Source: Gordonia hydrophobica NBRC 16057 (GTDB taxonomy: Bacteria; Actinomycetota; Actinomycetes; Mycobacteriales; Mycobacteriaceae). Taken from it: DNA of 64,000 nt. This document shows, one piece after another, positions 25,843 through 34,236 of the stretch. Position 1 is the stretch's first letter, and every line of letters begins with the position of its first letter. A program made the position numbers and the translations under genes. The DNA is taken from NCBI RefSeq assembly GCF_001592365.1, contig NZ_BCWU01000001.1, positions 496,001 through 560,000 on the forward strand, in the 5' to 3' direction. The notes under the pieces are model-generated. The model saw nothing but the letters and a program-made list of their open reading frames with translations, ran no database searches and was not told the DNA's origin.

Positions 25843-26715
25843 TTACGGTCGCTGCGGGAAGCTGTTGGCCAAGCCGCTGGCGAGCAGCCGGTTGCGCTGG
25901 ATCATCGCACCTTCGGTGTAGTGGACTCCATCGACGTACCACGACGGTTCCGTGTAACGAGCGAAGTCGAACACGCGCAGGTTCGGGTAGCGCGCGGTGG
26001 CGCGTTTGAGCTCCGCGTTGAACGCACGCATGTGCCTGGTGTCGTACAAGCCGGTGGCGTCGGTCATCACGGTGGGCCACAGAACGGGACGGCCGACCAA
26101 CTCTCTCATAACGAGATCGATGCGTTGGCGAGCAGAGACGGTGCTTCCCCTGCTGATCAGAGCGGCGTCGTTGGCGCCGAGAGCGATGATCCAGCAGCCG
26201 TCGCGGCCGAGATCGCGGTTGGCGCGGATCGCCTCGAGTCCACTCAGGTTATTGCCGATCTTCTCGACGACCGAGCGGCCGTTGGTCGCGTCGAGGTAGA
26301 CGTTCTGCACGCCGATTCGCTGGTACTGCTCAGTGGTGCGGTCGGTGGGGCTTCCGACGCGGAGTGAATTGTCGAGACCGACGGACGTCGAGTCGCCGAT
26401 CTGAACCACGGTGCGACACAGCGTCTTCTTGTTCGCGGCCGGGAGGTTCTGGGTGCCGGAGCCGTGCGGGTGGGTCAGCACCCAGAGATACGACGGCAAA
26501 TCGAAGTAGGTGTCGGACACGCCGCGCTGAGTCAGGTTCTGCACAATGGTGCGTGAGACGGCGTCCAGCGCTCCCGCGACATTCGTCTTCGCGGTCGCGG
26601 TCGGCGGCGATACCAGCACGCCCAGTGTCGTCGCCACGACCACGCCGAGCGCCGCAACGAGTCGGCGACGGCGACGCGGACGGGTGGTCTGAGTCACACG
26701 AGTATCAGTAGTCAC
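25843..26715 (-). CDS. Secreted SGNH/GDSL-type hydrolase
   Basis: A 290-residue exported protein. An Arg-rich N-terminus (RPRRRRR) and hydrophobic helix ending near TATAK form a signal peptide. The SGNH blocks are visible: GDST at 107-110 with Ser109, GAND with Asn182, and the catalytic Asp262 and His265 in DGVHYTEGA. Block I reads GDST instead of GDSL. Likely an esterase or acyltransferase acting at the cell envelope. GTG start. Confidence 0.75.
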   Translation of the reverse strand: MTTDTRVTQTTRPRRRRRLVAALGVVVATTLGVLVSPPTATAKTNVAGALDAVSRTIVQNLTQRGVSDTYFDLPSYLWVLTHPHGSGTQNLPAANKKTLCRTVVQIGDSTSVGLDNSLRVGSPTDRTTEQYQRIGVQNVYLDATNGRSVVEKIGNNLSGLEAIRANRDLGRDGCWIIALGANDAALISRGSTVSARQRIDLVMRELVGRPVLWPTVMTDATGLYDTRHMRAFNAELKRATARYPNLRVFDFARYTEPSWYVDGVHYTEGAMIQRNRLLASGLANSFPQRP

Positions 26716-26794
26716 AATGATTCATTGGACCTGAATCCCGGGCGGTCGGCAACGCTCAGGCGTATCTATCGGGTCACACTGAAATCTGTGCAGG

Positions 26795-27607
26795 TCAGAT
26801 GGTGTAGTGCAGCTTCGCGACGATGGTTGATCCCAGTGCGGAGTCGCCGGCGAGCGTCACTCGCGCCGGGTCTGCGCCGGGACGCCCGCCCGCCAGTCGA
26901 GCGAGATCGGGGCCGGTGAGTGTGAGGGTGGCGTCGGCGTCGCGGTCAAGGGTCGGGACTATGGCGGCGCGGTCGTCGACGGCGATGCAGACTGTCTGCG
27001 GCGACGCTCCGGTGAGGTGGAACGCGACGGTGCTGCCCTTGGCGGCGCCCGCCCGTTTCCCGACGATGAACGGCAGCGTCGCCGCGATCTCCTGGAGGGC
27101 CCACGACGCAGGAGCCGGCTCGGTCGGATCGCCCAGGCCCGCGGCGTCGCGTAGGTCGATTTCGTGCATCCAGCAGTCGAAGACGCGCACGCGCATGAAT
27201 CGTCCGTACGAGTCCGGGCCAACTGGAGTGGCGGTCTCGGCGTCCCATTGCCCCTCGGTCATGCCCCACATCGCCGTATTGCGTTCGGCGGTCACGGTTG
27301 CGTAGTCGGCCATGAGTTCGTCGCGTGAGCGCTGACGGTAGTGGTCGATCCACCGTTCGTTGAGTTCGCCGATCGGGTTCTGCACGTGGTCGATCGTGCT
27401 CGTGTCGATCGAGGAGTCTGGAACTCGCCCGGCGAGCATTGACTCGGTGCCGATGACATGGGCGACGATGTCGCGAAGCTCCCAGCCGGGGAGGCCGGAC
27501 GGTGCAGTCCATTGCTCGTCGGTCAGCGCCGACGCGAGGTCGGCGATAGTTCGCCATTGGGCGTCGAGCGCATCGATCAGCGGTTCCTGGGGAACGAGCG
27601 TCGTCAC
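26795..27607 (-). CDS. Maleylpyruvate isomerase-family mycothiol-dependent enzyme (DinB fold)
   Basis: A 270-residue protein with an N-terminal DinB-like four-helix domain: ALTDEQWTAPSGLPGWELRD followed by the metal/thiol motif VAHVIGTE and, later, MHEIDLRDAAG. The C-terminal part (FHLTGASPQTVCIAVDDRAA ... LTLTGPDLARLAGGR) is an SCP-2-like domain common in this family. Members use mycothiol, but the substrate of this one cannot be told. GTG start, AAAGGA upstream. Confidence 0.8.
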   Translation of the reverse strand: MTTLVPQEPLIDALDAQWRTIADLASALTDEQWTAPSGLPGWELRDIVAHVIGTESMLAGRVPDSSIDTSTIDHVQNPIGELNERWIDHYRQRSRDELMADYATVTAERNTAMWGMTEGQWDAETATPVGPDSYGRFMRVRVFDCWMHEIDLRDAAGLGDPTEPAPASWALQEIAATLPFIVGKRAGAAKGSTVAFHLTGASPQTVCIAVDDRAAIVPTLDRDADATLTLTGPDLARLAGGRPGADPARVTLAGDSALGSTIVAKLHYTI

Positions 27608-27729
27608 GGGGGTTCCTTTCGAGCGCGGGTGTCGACGCCAACGCTAGTCGGGCGGTCGGAATCAGATCCCGGTTTGGGTCGACGCGCCCGACCCGATATC
27701 TTGGTGTGGGCCGAACCACGTTCGGCCGA

Positions 27730-27801
27730 GCGCGTATAGCTCAGCGGTAGAGCTCTGGTCTTACACACCAGCGGTCAGGGGTTCAAATCCCTTTGCGCGC
27801 A
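27730..27801 (+). tRNA. tRNA-Val (anticodon TAC)
   Basis: Acceptor GCGCGTA pairs with TGCGCGC; the anticodon stem CTGGT/ACCAG encloses CTTACAC with TAC; the T arm contains GGTTCAAATCC. Discriminator A; CCA is not encoded. Confidence 0.95.
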
Positions 27802-28182
27802 CTGGGAAACTCTCAGGTCAGAGCCTTTCGGTTCCGTTGGCGGCCGGGAAACCCCGCCAGTGGCCCGAGAATGTCCCAACGGGCGGGACAGTGGGCCGAC
27901 GATCACCGCACCGCGTCACCGAACTACGTCTCAGCCGCGGTCTGCATCTCAGACTCATACGGATGGGCGTACACGCTCAACGTGAGCGCCGAACCGCACT
28001 CTCGGCCTGCCTGGTGACGTCGTGGCCGCGGGCAGACGCTCGCGCGCGTGATCGACGGCACGTGGTCTCGCCCTGTGTGTCGCTTACCCCGGCCGCGGCT
28101 CGCCGCCTCGCCGACGTCCTGAACGCCGTGGCGGACCTCGCGGAGACAGCGTGAGGCGTCGCGCGAGGAGTGCCGGCAGGCG
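27802..28182. other. Stretch without a convincing gene next to tRNA-Val
   Basis: Several short overlapping frames are open but none is clearly coding. One plus-strand frame ends CVSLTPAAARRLADVLNAV followed by ADLAETA (stop at 28152-28154), which looks like the end of a small prophage or accessory protein, but its upstream part has no good start or ribosome site. Another frame ends near 28017. Most likely degraded accessory DNA. Confidence 0.35.
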
Positions 28183-28320
28183 ATGGCCGCCGGGTACGCG
28201 TACGGGCTCGACCGTGTCGGAGAGACGCCCAGCCCGTATGCCGGGCGCCAGTTCCTCGCGCGAATACGGCGCGACGACTACCGCAAAGGCATCGCCGCGG
28301 CGCGTGCCCGTGTGGGCTAA
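28183..28320 (+). CDS. Small hypothetical protein
   Basis: A 45-residue frame beginning MAAGYAYGLDRVGETPSPYA and containing RQFLARIRRDDYRKGIAAAR. Composition (alternating aromatic, Arg and Ala) looks coding and resembles small proteins of actinophages, which I cannot name. The frame stays sensible upstream of the ATG (REASREECRQA) without another start, so it may be the remnant of a longer gene. No proper ribosome site. Its end overlaps the convergent lipoprotein gene by 4 bases. Confidence 0.3.
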   Translation: MAAGYAYGLDRVGETPSPYAGRQFLARIRRDDYRKGIAAARARVG

Positions 28321-28757
28321 AGGGAACCGGTGTCGGCCATACGCTGAAAGCCGTCACGCGCTTGAGTGAGCACCATCTCTAGCGAGCTTCGGTTGCACAT
28401 CAGGCCGGTCGTGTCTGTGGATTCGCTAGTACCGCACATGCGGGGTGCCCAGTATTTCGTGTAACTGGTTTGAAACGTGCCCATCACGTTGCGGATGTCC
28501 CTGGACTCTTCGGGGATTGCCGCCATCATCTCAGTGATCTGAATGAACTTGTAGTGGTCGCAGGCGTACATGGCTGCGTCGGATTCGTTGGAGCACTCGT
28601 CGAGTGCCTGGAGTCCGTAGGTGCCGACTTCGCGTAGATCCGTGAACTCCGTGGGCCGCTCGGAGGATGACGGAGGAGTCGGATCATCGGATGATCCGCA
28701 CGCGGTTGCGCCGAGTAGTCCTGCCGCGGCGATTACTGCGAGCCACTTGGTCCTCAT
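28317..28757 (-). CDS. Small putative lipoprotein
   Basis: A 146-residue protein with a signal peptide and lipobox LGATAC (Cys20), then a Ser/Pro-rich linker and a helical domain with cysteines in LDECSNES, YACDHYKF, RMCGTS and LMCNRSS, suggesting two disulfides. YACDHYKFIQI and FQTSYTKYWAPRMC are the most distinctive parts. I do not recognise the family. Base composition is lower in GC than the neighbours. ATG start. Confidence 0.65.
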   Translation of the reverse strand: MRTKWLAVIAAAGLLGATACGSSDDPTPPSSSERPTEFTDLREVGTYGLQALDECSNESDAAMYACDHYKFIQITEMMAAIPEESRDIRNVMGTFQTSYTKYWAPRMCGTSESTDTTGLMCNRSSLEMVLTQARDGFQRMADTGSL

Positions 28758-29013
28758 GCGCGGATCGTACCGCCGTATTCAGACATTCCGCGCCGCTTCT
28801 CGGTAGCGCCCATCGATCGGAGGATCTATGACCGAAGTCGGCGACAGTCCATATCGCCCCATCTGCACGCACCCGTGGCATCCCGCTGATCGGCGCGGGC
28901 GCGTGTACACGATGATCGCTTCTGGAACGCTCGTTCGACAAACCCAGCCATCCGGCGCTCTGCATGACAGCGGGACGTACGGTGTTCTGTCTCGCGGACC
29001 TGAGAGGCCTCGA

Positions 29014-29043
29014 CGGCACCCGCAAGGAACGTCGCGGGTGCCG
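29014..29043 (-). terminator. Hairpin terminator of the amidohydrolase gene
   Basis: Perfect 10-bp arms (29014-29023 and 29034-29043) with a 10-base loop, 9 bases past the amidohydrolase stop codon. Confidence 0.55.
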
Positions 29044-29051
29044 TGGCTTCG

Positions 29052-29876
29052 TCAATTCGCTTGCAAATCCAGGAGGCGGCAGGCGTTGCCGCCGAGGTAG
29101 GCGGCCTGCTGCTCGGGGCTGAGATCGAGCTGGTCGAGGCCGTCCAGCGCATGGGCGGGTTGGATCATCGGGTAGTTTGTGCCGAACAGCACCTTGGAAT
29201 TGCCGGTCCCGGTGCGCATGAAGTCCACGATCTCGCTCGGTAGGCGCCTGGTCGTGTAGGCCGAGGTGTCGATGTAGACGTTTTCGTGCTTGCGGGCCAC
29301 TGCGATCATCTCCTCAGTCCACGGATAGCCGATGTGACCGCAGACGATCGACAGTTCAGGGAAGTCGAGTGCGACCTGGTCGATGTAGGGGATGGGGCGT
29401 CCGGTCTCGGACGGGCGTAACGGTCCGGTGTGGCCGACCTGGGTGAAGAAGGGGACGCCGAGATCGACGCAGGCTGCGTAGAGCGGGTAGTAACGACGAT
29501 CGGTGGGCGGTGCCTGCCACAGCCATGGCACGACGCGTAATCCCTTGAACCCCAGTTCGGTGACCGTCCTGCGGAGTTCGCGGACAGCCTGCATCGGCTT
29601 GTCGAGATCGACGCAAGCGAGTCCGGCGAATCGGTCGGGGTGCGCTGCGATCCATTCTGCGACCTCGTCGTTGCTGATGAGTGGAGCGTTGTTCGGCTGG
29701 GACCATGCCGAGAGCAAGCCGACGTCGACGCTGCCGGCATCCATGGCAGCGATTGTCGCGTCGATGCCGGGAACTGCTGCTGATTCATCTGCGTTCGTCC
29801 ACCTACGCAGTGAGGCGAACATGCTGTGCTGACTGAACCGTTCAGTGGGGTGTTGCATCCAAACGTCGACGATCAT
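29052..29876 (-). CDS. Amidohydrolase family 2 (ACMSD-like) metal-dependent hydrolase
   Basis: A 274-residue TIM-barrel hydrolase of the Amidohydro_2 family. Strand-end residues include DVWMQHP at the N-terminus (the usual H-x-H is replaced by W-x-Q-H), TQVGHTG, the metal/histidine motif IVCGHIGYPW, and the terminal aspartate region FGTNYPM. Members decarboxylate or hydrolyse aromatic or lactone substrates. The unusual first metal motif leaves activity uncertain. ATG preceded by AAGGAGGTCC; two operator-like repeats lie in its promoter. Confidence 0.75.
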   Translation of the reverse strand: MIVDVWMQHPTERFSQHSMFASLRRWTNADESAAVPGIDATIAAMDAGSVDVGLLSAWSQPNNAPLISNDEVAEWIAAHPDRFAGLACVDLDKPMQAVRELRRTVTELGFKGLRVVPWLWQAPPTDRRYYPLYAACVDLGVPFFTQVGHTGPLRPSETGRPIPYIDQVALDFPELSIVCGHIGYPWTEEMIAVARKHENVYIDTSAYTTRRLPSEIVDFMRTGTGNSKVLFGTNYPMIQPAHALDGLDQLDLSPEQQAAYLGGNACRLLDLQAN

Positions 29877-29892
29877 CGACGGACCTCCTTAT

Positions 29893-29933
29893 TAGAGCGT
29901 TGTCTCTATAATCATAGTAGAGCTTTGACTCTA
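29893..29933. promoter_or_regulatory. Twin palindromic operator in the amidohydrolase promoter
   Basis: TAGAGCGTTGTCTCTA (29893-29908) and TAGAGCTTTGACTCTA (29918-29933) are two copies of a TAGAG-N6-CTCTA palindrome spaced 25 bases start to start. They cover a TATGAT-like -10 on the minus strand and the leader of the amidohydrolase. Typical of a TetR- or MarR-like repressor; no regulator gene is adjacent. Confidence 0.6.
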
Positions 29934-30141
29934 TTTCGTCGAGCGGATCACTCAGCACGGCAACGATTCGATACAGGGAGCAATGCTGTTAGATGCGAGC
30001 TGCGGCGGAGCAACCGACCATATCTCCTGGTCAGGGTCTACTCGCTTCGGTGAGCCGGGGCGGTCGCCGGGGTAGGACCGGGGTGAAGCTCCAGAACGCC
30101 GCAAGCCGCAGCGTGAACCACCACGACCAGCGAAAACAGAG

Positions 30142-30213
30142 AGCGGATGGCAGGATTCGAACCCGCGTCGGACGGTTTTGCAGACCGCTGCCTCGCCACT
30201 CAGCCACACCCGC
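30142..30213 (-). tRNA. tRNA-Cys (anticodon GCA)
   Basis: On the minus strand acceptor GCGGGTG pairs with CATCCGC, the anticodon loop contains GCA within CGGTCTGCAAAACCG, and the T arm reads GCGGGTTCGAATCCTGC. Discriminator T. No gene is seen in 29940-30141. Confidence 0.95.
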
Positions 30214-30271
30214 AGGACCACTACTGTGCCGTCACCGCGGGAGGGGCACCAGGGTTGCCGTCAGGCTGACT

Positions 30272-31081
30272 TCAATTCGCGTCGCTCAGGATCGGTCCGG
30301 AACCGAAGGCGCGGGCGGCGGCGTCGCCCATCAGACGTGCGGGTTCGGGGTCTGAGCGCAGTCGTCGTTCCAGGTCAGCGGAGTCGGGGAGCGGGCCGTC
30401 CGAGGCGACGACGACGATGTTGCCGGAGCGGCGGCCCTTGAACATCGACGGATCGGCGATCAACTCGATGTTCGCGAACACGGAGGCGACGGTCGCGACC
30501 TCGCTGCGGACCGACTTCAGGTCGCGCCGGTCTCCGCAGTTCGCGATGTAGAGACCGCCGGGAGCCAGGACGCGGCGCACCGACTCGGTGAACTCTGCGG
30601 TCATCAGATGGGCGGGGGTGAGGCTCTCGGCGAACGCGTCGCGGATCACCACGTCGCGGGTCTCGGGAGTCAGCGCTTCGACGACCGCGCGGGCGTCGCC
30701 GACGCGGATGCGCAGGCGAGGCGCGCGGGGAAGATCGAACCATTCACGCGCGAGGCGGGCGAGTTCGGCGTCGATCTCGACTGCAACGTGGCGCGACGCC
30801 GGGTAGGCGTTGGCCAGATAACGGGGCAGCGCGCAAGCGGCGGCGCCGAGATGCAGCACGCGCAGCGGTGCGGCCCGGTCGGGATGCTGATCCTCGATCG
30901 CGGCGACGGCCTGGCGCATGTACTCGAAGTCGAGGAGATCGGGCCGATCGGGCGCGATGTGGCTGCTCTGAACGCCGTTCACCGACAGCAGCCAGCCGCC
31001 CTCGCGATCGGCTGCGAGTTCGGCGGTGCCGGTGGAGATCGGGAACGAGCCTGCGGAGGGCTCGGGACGCGGGGTGGCCAT
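30272..31081 (-). CDS. Spermidine synthase-like methyltransferase-fold protein
   Basis: A 269-residue Rossmann-fold protein. The SAM-type glycine motif is VLHLGAAACALPRYLA, followed by the acidic VEIDAELARLAREWF and VGDARAVVEAL, with FAESLTPAHLMTAEF and LAPGGLYIANCGD after it. This is the soluble domain of the spermidine-synthase family. The actinobacterial stand-alone members have no proven polyamine activity. ATG start; divergent from cobD with 45 bases between the starts. Confidence 0.8.
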   Translation of the reverse strand: MATPRPEPSAGSFPISTGTAELAADREGGWLLSVNGVQSSHIAPDRPDLLDFEYMRQAVAAIEDQHPDRAAPLRVLHLGAAACALPRYLANAYPASRHVAVEIDAELARLAREWFDLPRAPRLRIRVGDARAVVEALTPETRDVVIRDAFAESLTPAHLMTAEFTESVRRVLAPGGLYIANCGDRRDLKSVRSEVATVASVFANIELIADPSMFKGRRSGNIVVVASDGPLPDSADLERRLRSDPEPARLMGDAAARAFGSGPILSDAN

Positions 31082-31126
31082 CGAGCCGATCTTAGCCGGG
31101 GGCAGGCTCGCCGATACGATCGGCGG

Positions 31127-32041
31127 ATGCGCACGAGGTGGTCACACGCAGTAGGACTCGCGGCAGGAGCGGCCGCCGACGGGGTCTTCGCCGACCCGCA
31201 GCGCGGGCACCCGGTGGCCATGTTCGGAGCAGCGGTGGCCCGTTCCGAGCGGCGGTTGTATGCGGACAGTCGGGGAGTCGGGACGGTGTTCGCGGTGGGA
31301 TGGATCGGCGCGGCGACGGCGGTCGGCGCGCTCGCAGGACGCGCAGGAGCGGTGGGGTCGGCCGCCGCGGCCTTCACCTCGCTCGGCGGGACATCGCTGT
31401 GCCGGATCGCGGACCGCATCGCCGACGCGCTCGACGCCGGCGACGTCGAGGAGGCACGTCGGCTGGTCTCCGGCCTGGTGGGGCGGGACCCGAATCTGCT
31501 CGACGAGTCGGGGATCTGCCGGGCCGCCGTGGAGTCACTCGCCGAGAACACCTCGGACGCGGCGATCGCCCCGCTGGTGTTCGGCGCGGTCGCCGGACCG
31601 GCCGGGCTGCTCGGCTACCGGGCTGTGAACACCCTCGACGCGATGATCGGCTATCGCTCGGATCGCTATCGGAATTTCGGGTGGGCGGCTGCCCGGATCG
31701 ACGACGCCGCGAACCTGCTTCCCGCGCGGCTGACTGCGGTGGTGGTGGCCGGTCTGGCCGACCGGCCCGGGGCGGTGTGGCAGGCGGTGCGTCGCGACGC
31801 GGGCGCGCACCCCAGCCCCAACTCCGGGGTGGTGGAAGCGGCGTTCGCCGGGGCCCTGGGAATCGAACTCGGCGGGCGAACGGTGTACCCGCACGGTGTG
31901 GAAGATCGGCCCCGCCTGGGGGATGGACGAGCGCCGACGGCAGCGGACCTGCGCGCCGCGGCTGCACTGTCGCGAAAGGTGCAGGTCGTGGTCGCTGTCG
32001 CGGCCGTGCTGCTGCGGGCGCGCGGGCGTCAGCGGCCGTAA
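31127..32041 (+). CDS. cobD: Adenosylcobinamide-phosphate synthase CobD/CbiB
   Basis: A 304-residue integral membrane protein of late cobalamin synthesis that attaches aminopropanol (phosphate) to adenosylcobyric acid. Family motifs: DPQRGHPVAMFG, LVGRDPNLLDESGICRAAVESLAENTSDA, YRAVNTLDAMIGYRS, NFGWAAARIDDAANLLPARLTA and HPSPNSGVVEAAFAGALG. ATG at 31127 begins where the family begins. Its 3' end overlaps SURF1 by 13 bases, convergent. Confidence 0.92.
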   Translation: MRTRWSHAVGLAAGAAADGVFADPQRGHPVAMFGAAVARSERRLYADSRGVGTVFAVGWIGAATAVGALAGRAGAVGSAAAAFTSLGGTSLCRIADRIADALDAGDVEEARRLVSGLVGRDPNLLDESGICRAAVESLAENTSDAAIAPLVFGAVAGPAGLLGYRAVNTLDAMIGYRSDRYRNFGWAAARIDDAANLLPARLTAVVVAGLADRPGAVWQAVRRDAGAHPSPNSGVVEAAFAGALGIELGGRTVYPHGVEDRPRLGDGRAPTAADLRAAAALSRKVQVVVAVAAVLLRARGRQRP

Positions 32042-32973
32042 CGCTGCGCGAGCTTCTCCTTGACGTCGCCGGTGCCGGCACCGCCACCGCCGCCGATCTC
32101 CGCGGTCTCCTTGGCCTGGACGTCGTTGCCGGAGGCGATGCCCGCGCCGCGCAGGCGGCTGCGGATCCGGTCGCGGTCGGAGACCGATGGCGGCGGCGGA
32201 GTGTCGTCCACGCCGTTCTCCTCGGCGATCTTCTTGTCCCGCCGCCGAGCCTTGACCTCGGAGTAGATGAAGTAGACGGCGCCGAGCGGGGCCATCACAC
32301 CGAACGCGAGCCACTGGAGCCCATACGAGAGGTATGGGCCGGAATCGAGTTGTGGGAGGGCGATCTCGCCCAACGACGCGGGCTGGTTCGGCGACAGTTG
32401 CAGGTAGAACCCCTCACTGGGATGCCCCGTCGCCGGGCCGAGGGTTCGCGTGTCGATGGTGTACGCGGTCTGGACGCCGCTCTCGACGCGCGGTCCCTTA
32501 CCCGGGCTCGTCGACTCCGTCTTGCGGAGCCGACCGGTGATCGTGACGTCGCCGGTCGGCGAGGGCGCCACGTCGACCTTGTTGCCGTCGCCGGGACGGA
32601 CATAGCCGCGGTTGACGAACACGACACGGTCGGATCCCGCAGCCTGGAACGGGGTCACCACTTCGACCGACGGTCGTTCACCCGCGCTGCGCAGGCGGAT
32701 CAGGACCTGCTGGTCGTCGAGGAACCGGCCGGTGATCGTCACTTCGCGCCACTCGTCGTCCGTGTTGAAGACCTGACCGGCGGGAGCGAACTCGTCGATC
32801 GGGACGGCGGCGGTGGTCTCCGCGTTGCGGATCAGGTCGTTGCGGTGCTCGGTGTCGGTGTTCTTGCCGAGCTGCCATGGCGCGAGGACGACGAAGCAGG
32901 CTGCGGCGAAGGCGACCACGAACACGCCGAGCAGCAGCCAGCCCGGGCGCAGGAAGGTCTTGAGCACACGCAC
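32029..32973 (-). CDS. SURF1 family protein
   Basis: A 314-residue membrane protein. An N-terminal helix (PGWLLLGVFVVAFAAACFVV) and a second near residue 220-240 (LQWLAFGVMAPLGAVYFIY) bracket the exported domain with the family motifs PWQLGKN, WREVTITGRFL, VFVNRGYV and PYLSYGLQW. SURF1 proteins help assemble haem-copper cytochrome c oxidase. A Gly-rich cytoplasmic tail follows. Downstream in the same direction as ptkA-ptpA, 34 bases beyond ptpA. Confidence 0.88.
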   Translation of the reverse strand: MRVLKTFLRPGWLLLGVFVVAFAAACFVVLAPWQLGKNTDTEHRNDLIRNAETTAAVPIDEFAPAGQVFNTDDEWREVTITGRFLDDQQVLIRLRSAGERPSVEVVTPFQAAGSDRVVFVNRGYVRPGDGNKVDVAPSPTGDVTITGRLRKTESTSPGKGPRVESGVQTAYTIDTRTLGPATGHPSEGFYLQLSPNQPASLGEIALPQLDSGPYLSYGLQWLAFGVMAPLGAVYFIYSEVKARRRDKKIAEENGVDDTPPPPSVSDRDRIRSRLRGAGIASGNDVQAKETAEIGGGGGAGTGDVKEKLAQRYGR

Positions 32974-33007
32974 ACGTCCAGGTTACTGACCGCGGCAAGG
33001 CAGCCGG

Positions 33008-33496
33008 TCAGGCGTCGGCGGCGAGGGCGGCGTGCACCCACGCCAGCAGCCCGGGAACTGCGGCTTCGATCTGTTCGCGGACGACGGTGAAATCGGCGGG
33101 ACCGCCGAAGAACGGGTCGGGGACGTCGGCGCCGTCGGCGTCGGGGTCGAAACTGCGGAGCAGTCGGACCCGGTCGCCGAGCCTCTTCCGCTCCAGATCG
33201 GCGACGTGACCGGCGTCCGCGACCACGAGGAGATCGGCCGACAGGTGGTCGGGCGTCAGCTGGGCGGCGACGTGCTGGTCGGAGTACCCGTGCGCGAGGA
33301 GTTCGGTCCGCGCGCGATTGTCGGCGGGCTCTCCGATGTGCCAGCCACCGGTTCCGGCGCTGGTGATGCGCACGCGTTCGGACAGGCTTGCCTGCTCGAT
33401 CGCCGAGGTGAAGATGGACTCCGCCATCGGGGATCGGCAGATGTTGCCCGAGCAGACGAAGCAGATGTGCAGGGTGCGGGGCGAGTTGTCAGACAC
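33008..33496 (-). CDS. ptpA: Low-molecular-weight protein tyrosine phosphatase PtpA
   Basis: A 162-residue phosphatase. The P-loop C-x5-R is CSGNICRS with Cys15 and Arg21, and the general acid aspartate is in DVPDPFFGG. In M. tuberculosis PtpA is secreted and acts on host proteins; here a housekeeping or envelope role is more likely. GTG at 33496, with GAGGAG four bases upstream, lies within the end of the ptkA-like gene (8-base overlap), so the two are translationally coupled. Confidence 0.88.
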   Translation of the reverse strand: MSDNSPRTLHICFVCSGNICRSPMAESIFTSAIEQASLSERVRITSAGTGGWHIGEPADNRARTELLAHGYSDQHVAAQLTPDHLSADLLVVADAGHVADLERKRLGDRVRLLRSFDPDADGADVPDPFFGGPADFTVVREQIEAAVPGLLAWVHAALAADA

Positions 33497-34214
33497 CGAG
33501 CTCCTCACGCAGTTGCTGGACCGAGTCGACGATCCACGTGGTTTGTGTTGCGACCATCGCGGGGCGAGCCGCAGTCGACGGCCACGCGTGCGCCTGCGCA
33601 CCCTCGATCTCGCCGGGACGAGCGTAACCCCATCGCACGCCGATCGTCGGAATGCCGTGCAGTGCGGCGCCCTCGACGTCGTGCGAGCGATCGCCGATCA
33701 TGACGGCTTGTGATGGCCTCCCTGTCGACTGTAGTACGCCGAGGGCGTGCGCGATGACGTCCGCTTTGGTCGGGCGTGTACCGTCGTCGCCCGCCCCGGC
33801 GATGACGGCGAAGTGCTCCGTCAGGCCGAAGTGGTTGACGATGCGGCGGGCCGTGGCCTGATCCTTGCTCGTCGCGATCGCCATGGTCCGTCCTGCCGTC
33901 GCCAGGTCGGAGAGGAGATCGGCCATACCGTCGAAGACCCGGTTCTCCAGCCAGCCCACCGTCAGGTAGCGCTCCCGGTAGGCGGTGATCGCCGCGGTGA
34001 CCTGCGCTTCGCTGAGCCCGAACCGGCCCATCGACTCGCGCAGCGGCGGTCCGACCACGCCGCGCAGGGCATCCGTGGACGGCCGTTCGGCGCCGATCTG
34101 GGCGAACGCATGCAGGTACGACCGCGTGATGCCGTCGTAGCTGTCGGTGATGGTGCCGTCGAGGTCGAACAGCAGCACGGTGGCGGGGTCGAGGGCAAGG
34201 CTCACGGTGTTCAT
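33489..34214 (-). CDS. ptkA: HAD-family protein, PtkA homologue
   Basis: A 241-residue haloacid-dehalogenase-fold protein. Motif I is FDLDGTITDS, motif II the IATSKDQATA segment, and motif IV GDRSHDVEGA; the cap resembles phosphoglycolate phosphatase. The gene order with ptpA corresponds to Rv2232-Rv2234, where the HAD protein was reported as tyrosine kinase PtkA acting on PtpA. Phosphatase activity remains the default reading from sequence alone. ATG at 34214 was preferred to a longer frame that would overlap the divergent aminotransferase gene. Confidence 0.8.
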   Translation of the reverse strand: MNTVSLALDPATVLLFDLDGTITDSYDGITRSYLHAFAQIGAERPSTDALRGVVGPPLRESMGRFGLSEAQVTAAITAYRERYLTVGWLENRVFDGMADLLSDLATAGRTMAIATSKDQATARRIVNHFGLTEHFAVIAGAGDDGTRPTKADVIAHALGVLQSTGRPSQAVMIGDRSHDVEGAALHGIPTIGVRWGYARPGEIEGAQAHAWPSTAARPAMVATQTTWIVDSVQQLREELGV

Positions 34215-34236
34215 CGTGCACGTAATCTGGAAGACC

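Noticed and set aside
28151-28369. Arg-rich frame beginning with the GTG that overlaps the preceding stop
   Set aside because: The sequence is low-complexity Arg/Ala/Ser and runs into the antisense lipoprotein gene; the neighbouring frame from 28183 looks more protein-like.
28828-29100. Plus-strand 90-residue frame starting MTEVGDSPYRP with a good GGAGGA site
   Set aside because: Despite the ribosome site, its second half runs through the terminator hairpin and the 3' end of the amidohydrolase gene and is just Arg/Pro-rich. A short peptide ending elsewhere cannot be excluded, but there is no supporting homology.
27802-30141. Integrative element with attachment sites
   Set aside because: No integrase and no repeat of the tRNA-Val or tRNA-Cys 3' end was found, so an intact element is not supported; only an island of uncertain origin is reported.
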